Notes under the pieces: generated by a model
Seen by the model: only the letters and a program-made list of their open reading frames with translations
Told to the model about the DNA's origin: nothing
Database searches by the model: none
Translations under genes and position numbers: made by a program
Shown: positions 63,401 to 64,000 of the stretch, one piece after another
Position numbering within the stretch: the stretch's first letter is position 1
Layout of the letters: each line of letters starts with the position of its first letter
Assembly (NCBI GenBank): GCA_033439265.1
Contig: JAVTVX010000035.1
Location: 7,978,001-8,042,000 of the forward strand
Source of the DNA: Dillenia suffruticosa
Taxonomy: Eukaryota; Streptophyta; Magnoliopsida; Dilleniales; Dilleniaceae
DNA: 64,000 bases
Direction of reading: 5' to 3'

Positions 63401-64000
63401 TATCAAAAGATTAGATAATCTCATTTCAATAAATCCATATTAGAATTTGTTAATTAGTATTGGATCTCTCTAGATTTTATTATTGTCAAGATATTAAATC
63501 TAACGAATGTCTCTTGAATTGTCTTTCGATTAGAGAAATAATTAATGGTGGTATCTTAATTATCGAAAAAGTATGAGAGATTGGTCGTTTTGTGGTATTT
63601 AACGGCTATAACTAATTTATTTATATAATATTGAGTAATTTTTGTATTGATCATCAATCAAATATATTAAGGTGGAAATAATTTTTTTACCTAAATTTTA
63701 TTCTCATTGACATTTTCCTTATTTAATTGGCAATATTTAACTTTTTAACCTTAATTAATTTTATTGATTTATTTATTTTTATTAGTTTTAGATGCCCACA
63801 TTTTATTTTTATTTTTCTTAAAAAAATAAATTCGTCGTTCCCTGTGAATACGACTTTACTCACGCTAAACTCATCTTTTGTGAAATAGATATTTTTATTT
63901 TTGATTGAATTGACACCCACTAAATTTTGGCACCGTTGCCGGGGAACAATGTTAAGTGGTTTAATTTTTTTAAGTTTTGTTTTCTCTTTTTTTTCAAAAC
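63400..64000 (+). mobile_element. Ty3/gypsy LTR-retrotransposon fossil, left LTR end and PBS, cut by window edge
   Basis: The stretch cgttccctgtgaatacgac followed by acacccactaaattt is typical of the right end of plant Ty3/gypsy LTRs. tggcaccgttgccgggga (63928-63945) is one base from the usual tRNA primer-binding site (TGGCGCCGTTGCCGGGGA) of Athila/Tat-like elements. The LTR therefore ends at about 63920 and internal DNA begins there. The left border of the LTR is not defined, and the element continues beyond the window, so neither its length nor its state can be judged. Confidence 0.7.

Overview
This is a stretch of nuclear DNA from a flowering plant. The evidence is five spliced genes whose products match plant families, T-rich introns, AT-rich intergenic DNA with GA/CT and AT microsatellites, and L1- and RTE-type LINEs, hAT-like MITEs, SINE-like pieces and one Ty3/gypsy LTR end. 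The gene structures and repeat mix suggest a dicot-like, perhaps woody, angiosperm. I cannot name the species. All exon joins below were built by eye: splice sites were matched to conserved protein and the reading phase was checked across each join.

Layout. (1) 6-13185, plus strand: the 3' seven coding exons of a DUF676-type serine esterase/lipase. Its last two introns (5.6 and 6.0 kb) are swollen by fossils: a plus-strand L1, a minus-strand L1 and a plus-strand RTE LINE. (2) 15411-18149, minus strand: a complete 14-exon CIPK21-like protein kinase, convergent with the esterase, with two apparent GC-AG introns and an upstream ORF. (3) 18.4-34.9 kb: a gene-poor block of AT-rich DNA with a large GA tract, a three-copy minisatellite carrying compound microsatellites, a hAT-like MITE, and LINE- and SINE-like tails. 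(4) 35724-41894, plus: a complete 20-coding-exon xylose isomerase. (5) 43662-44962, plus: a two-exon secreted At4g14100-like protein. (6) 46115-55961, plus: a complete eight-exon ARL1 small GTPase with a 19-nt microexon between two large repeat-filled introns. (7) 56-64 kb: no gene seen. It holds a duplicated CpG-rich unit with a SINE-like insertion in one copy only, a possible degraded MITE, and at the right edge the end of a Ty3/gypsy LTR with its primer-binding site.

The genes are unrelated housekeeping or signalling genes with separate promoters: a lipase, a calcium-sensor kinase of CBL-CIPK signalling, a sugar isomerase, an unknown secreted protein and a Golgi GTPase. Nothing points to a cluster or shared pathway, and I did not find a convincing new biological system. 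The most unusual items are the paired GC-AG introns and uORF of the CIPK gene, the intron bloating of the esterase and ARL1 genes, the GA/CT pair in the ARL1 leader region, the duplicated CpG-rich unit with its built-in empty site, and recurrent long G homopolymers.
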